64,000 bases of DNA from Candidatus Zixiibacteriota bacterium (GTDB lineage Bacteria > Zixibacteria > MSB-5A5 > GN15 > FEB-12). Shown piece by piece: positions 62,732 through 64,000 of this stretch. Positions within the stretch are counted from its first letter, which is position 1, and every line of letters starts with the position of its first letter. The stretch is from NCBI GenBank assembly GCA_022571845.1, contig JACZXB010000001.1, positions 310,001 through 374,000 of the forward strand, written 5' to 3'. The position numbers were made by a program, and so were the translations under genes. The notes under the pieces were generated by a model, which was not told the origin of the DNA, made no database searches, and saw only the letters and a program-made list of their open reading frames with translations.

Positions 62732-63490
62732 TCAGATGCCTTGTTTGTCTTTTAGTATCTGCATCACTTCAAAAGTAGCTTCGTCGGTGGTATAGTTAAA
62801 GGCATCTACTTTATTCACAAAAAAGTTGTAGAAAAAGATACCCACGATACCGGACAAAAGACCTCCGGCAGTATTAATCAGCGCTTCGGAGATACCCACC
62901 GCCAGCTGAGTGGCATCAATAACGCCGCCCTCAACATTACCGGTAGCCGCAAAGGCTCGAATCATACCAACGGTAGTACCCAGAAGTCCGACCATGGTGG
63001 CAATCGATGCGATTGTGGAAAGCGCAATCAGGTTACGCTCCAAAAGCGGACCTTCCAGAGCATTGGCCTCTTCGATAGCAGCCTGAGTGAGCTGGATTCT
63101 CTTTTCGGCATTATATGAGCTGTTGTCTTTGACCTCGCGGTATCTTTCTATACCGGCGCGGAGGACATTGGCTGTGGTGCCACGTTGTTTATCACAGGCG
63201 GCAATAGCGCCATCAAAATCATTGCCCTGTAACATTAATACCAGCTTTTTAAAGAAGACCTGTACCGAGCTCTGCCCTTTGGCTACTCTGTAAAGCGACA
63301 AATAGCGCTCGCCCACAAAAATCAGAAGCATGATAAACATCATAATCAAAACGACTACCAGTGGTCCACCCATATAGATAGAGTAAATAACGGGGTCATC
63401 TGATAGTCTGAAGACACCATAGAAAAGAAATAAACCAATTCCTAATGCGACAATTGCATTAAGCGTAATAAAGACAGTCTGTTTAACCAC
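62732..63490 (-). CDS. exbB: ExbB/TolQ/MotA-type proton channel protein
   Basis: A 252-residue inner-membrane protein with three transmembrane segments (about 10-28, 38-60 and 150-235 region) and the family motif NLIALSTIASIATMVGLLGT, followed by GISEALINTAGGLLSGIVG. With ExbD it forms the proton-driven motor that energises TonB. GTG start, with AGGAG eight bases upstream. It is the first recognised motor gene of the cluster, downstream of the partial membrane protein. Confidence 0.9.
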   Translation of the reverse strand: MVKQTVFITLNAIVALGIGLFLFYGVFRLSDDPVIYSIYMGGPLVVVLIMMFIMLLIFVGERYLSLYRVAKGQSSVQVFFKKLVLMLQGNDFDGAIAACDKQRGTTANVLRAGIERYREVKDNSSYNAEKRIQLTQAAIEEANALEGPLLERNLIALSTIASIATMVGLLGTTVGMIRAFAATGNVEGGVIDATQLAVGISEALINTAGGLLSGIVGIFFYNFFVNKVDAFNYTTDEATFEVMQILKDKQGI

Positions 63491-63525
63491 CTATTTGCTC
63501 CTTTATTAAACCTATCATCAATAAA

Positions 63526-64000
63526 TTAAATTTCCGCACCTTTAGCCGCACAAATGATCGAGCCTGCCAGGGCTACATATACTCCCGGCGAAATCACGCT
63601 TAGATAAGCGCCGATTCCGTAACTGTCACCCAGACTCGTAAATGCTCCGGCGGCATCAAAACCGTATTCGCTTCCAAAAAACGCGAACGTGAAACCAGTA
63701 AGAAATAATATTAATAGCAACCAATTATATCTAAGCAGTTTCTTCAATACTAAGGCCTGCTCATCCGGACTACCCTTTATGCCATAAAGACCATAGAGAG
63801 TGTAGGCCGGCAGCCCGAGGCAAAGTAAGGTATAAACAATAAATATAATAACTGTAAGTATCAACGATATTCCCGATGAAAAGAGATATGAGCCTGTTGA
63901 GCCGAAACTTATAATGCCTCCGATTCCGGACAGGCGGGCATACTCTCGATGAATCGATTTTTTGGCTATAAGCGCTGTGATCAGTTCACCGTCTAACTCT
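63526..64000 (-). CDS. membrane protein, unknown, N-terminus outside the window
   Basis: The frame is open from the right edge to the stop at 63526, giving at least 158 residues; it is not a small gene that starts at the internal TTG near 63864. Visible helices lie around the motifs SGIGGIISFGSTGSYLFSSG, TVIIFIVYTLLCLGLPAY, WLLLILFLTGFTFAFFG and VYVALAGSIICAAKG. It lies 35 bases before exbB and is probably the first gene of that operon or its partner. No family recognised. Confidence 0.65.
   Translation of the reverse strand, partial: ELDGELITALIAKKSIHREYARLSGIGGIISFGSTGSYLFSSGISLILTVIIFIVYTLLCLGLPAYTLYGLYGIKGSPDEQALVLKKLLRYNWLLLILFLTGFTFAFFGSEYGFDAAGAFTSLGDSYGIGAYLSVISPGVYVALAGSIICAAKGAEI

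Noticed and set aside
63526-63864. Small 112-residue membrane protein starting at an internal TTG
   Set aside because: The frame continues without a stop to the right edge, so this is the C-terminal part of a longer protein.

Overview
The window looks like a chromosomal segment from an uncultured Gram-negative bacterium of the FCB superphylum, most likely close to candidate phylum Zixibacteria. This is an inference. Two large secreted proteins end in paired dockerin-like repeats of the form found in those genomes (N-x-x-D-L-x-Y-L-V-D-x-I-F-R-x-G-P). There are many outer-membrane and lipoprotein genes, a lipid-A flippase with LPS glycosyltransferases, and a TonB/ExbB/ExbD cluster. No rRNA, tRNA, CRISPR array, phage or transposase gene was seen.

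Layout. 1-2105 (-): a zinc-ribbon/TPR protein, an SO_0444-type metal permease and the start of comF. 2218-3936 (+): a secreted M28 peptidase. 3946-16099 (-): a long co-directional block with an MBL hydrolase, alkyladenine glycosylase, glutamate dehydrogenase, site-2 protease, a lipoprotein, msbA, four glycosyltransferases and a Rel/SpoT (p)ppGpp enzyme. 16238-24548 (+): prfB with its programmed frameshift, then central carbon metabolism (pta, ATP-type pckA, an aminotransferase, an FmdB-like zinc ribbon, a GlcD-like oxidase, a mitochondrial-type citrate synthase). 24549-31303 (-): two orphan sensor kinases, a compact structured-RNA candidate, trxB, an NmrA-like SDR and cobO. 31441-36112 (+): dcd, an outer-membrane barrel, a TolB-like propeller and a tandemly duplicated lipoprotein module. 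36347-53758 (-): pepA, a MITE-like palindrome, aroC, an HDOD protein, a GAF/pseudokinase/receiver protein, miaB, a BACON-dockerin protein, a Lon with a degenerate ATPase, a Ski2-like helicase and a small zinc-ribbon protein. 53260-55082: an accessory patch rich in palindromic repeats with a GIY-YIG gene, a truncated partner ORF and a small membrane protein. 55319-60742 (+): a PilX-like prepilin, an OmpA-like barrel protein, a lipoprotein with hexapeptide repeats and an LVIVD/dockerin protein. 60820-64000 (-): TonB, two ExbD, ExbB and a membrane protein cut by the window edge.

How the parts fit. Most of the window is housekeeping: translation termination, stringent response, gluconeogenesis/acetate/TCA metabolism, LPS assembly and envelope energisation. 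The least ordinary elements are (i) the 28639-28713 structured RNA, (ii) the duplicated lipoprotein pair with shared leader and trailer DNA, (iii) the Lon homologue with an intact protease dyad but altered Walker A, sensor-1 and sensor-2 residues, (iv) two proteins carrying kinase-type dimerisation helices without a working ATPase, resembling a true kinase encoded about 11 kb away, and (v) the palindrome-rich accessory patch around 53-55 kb.
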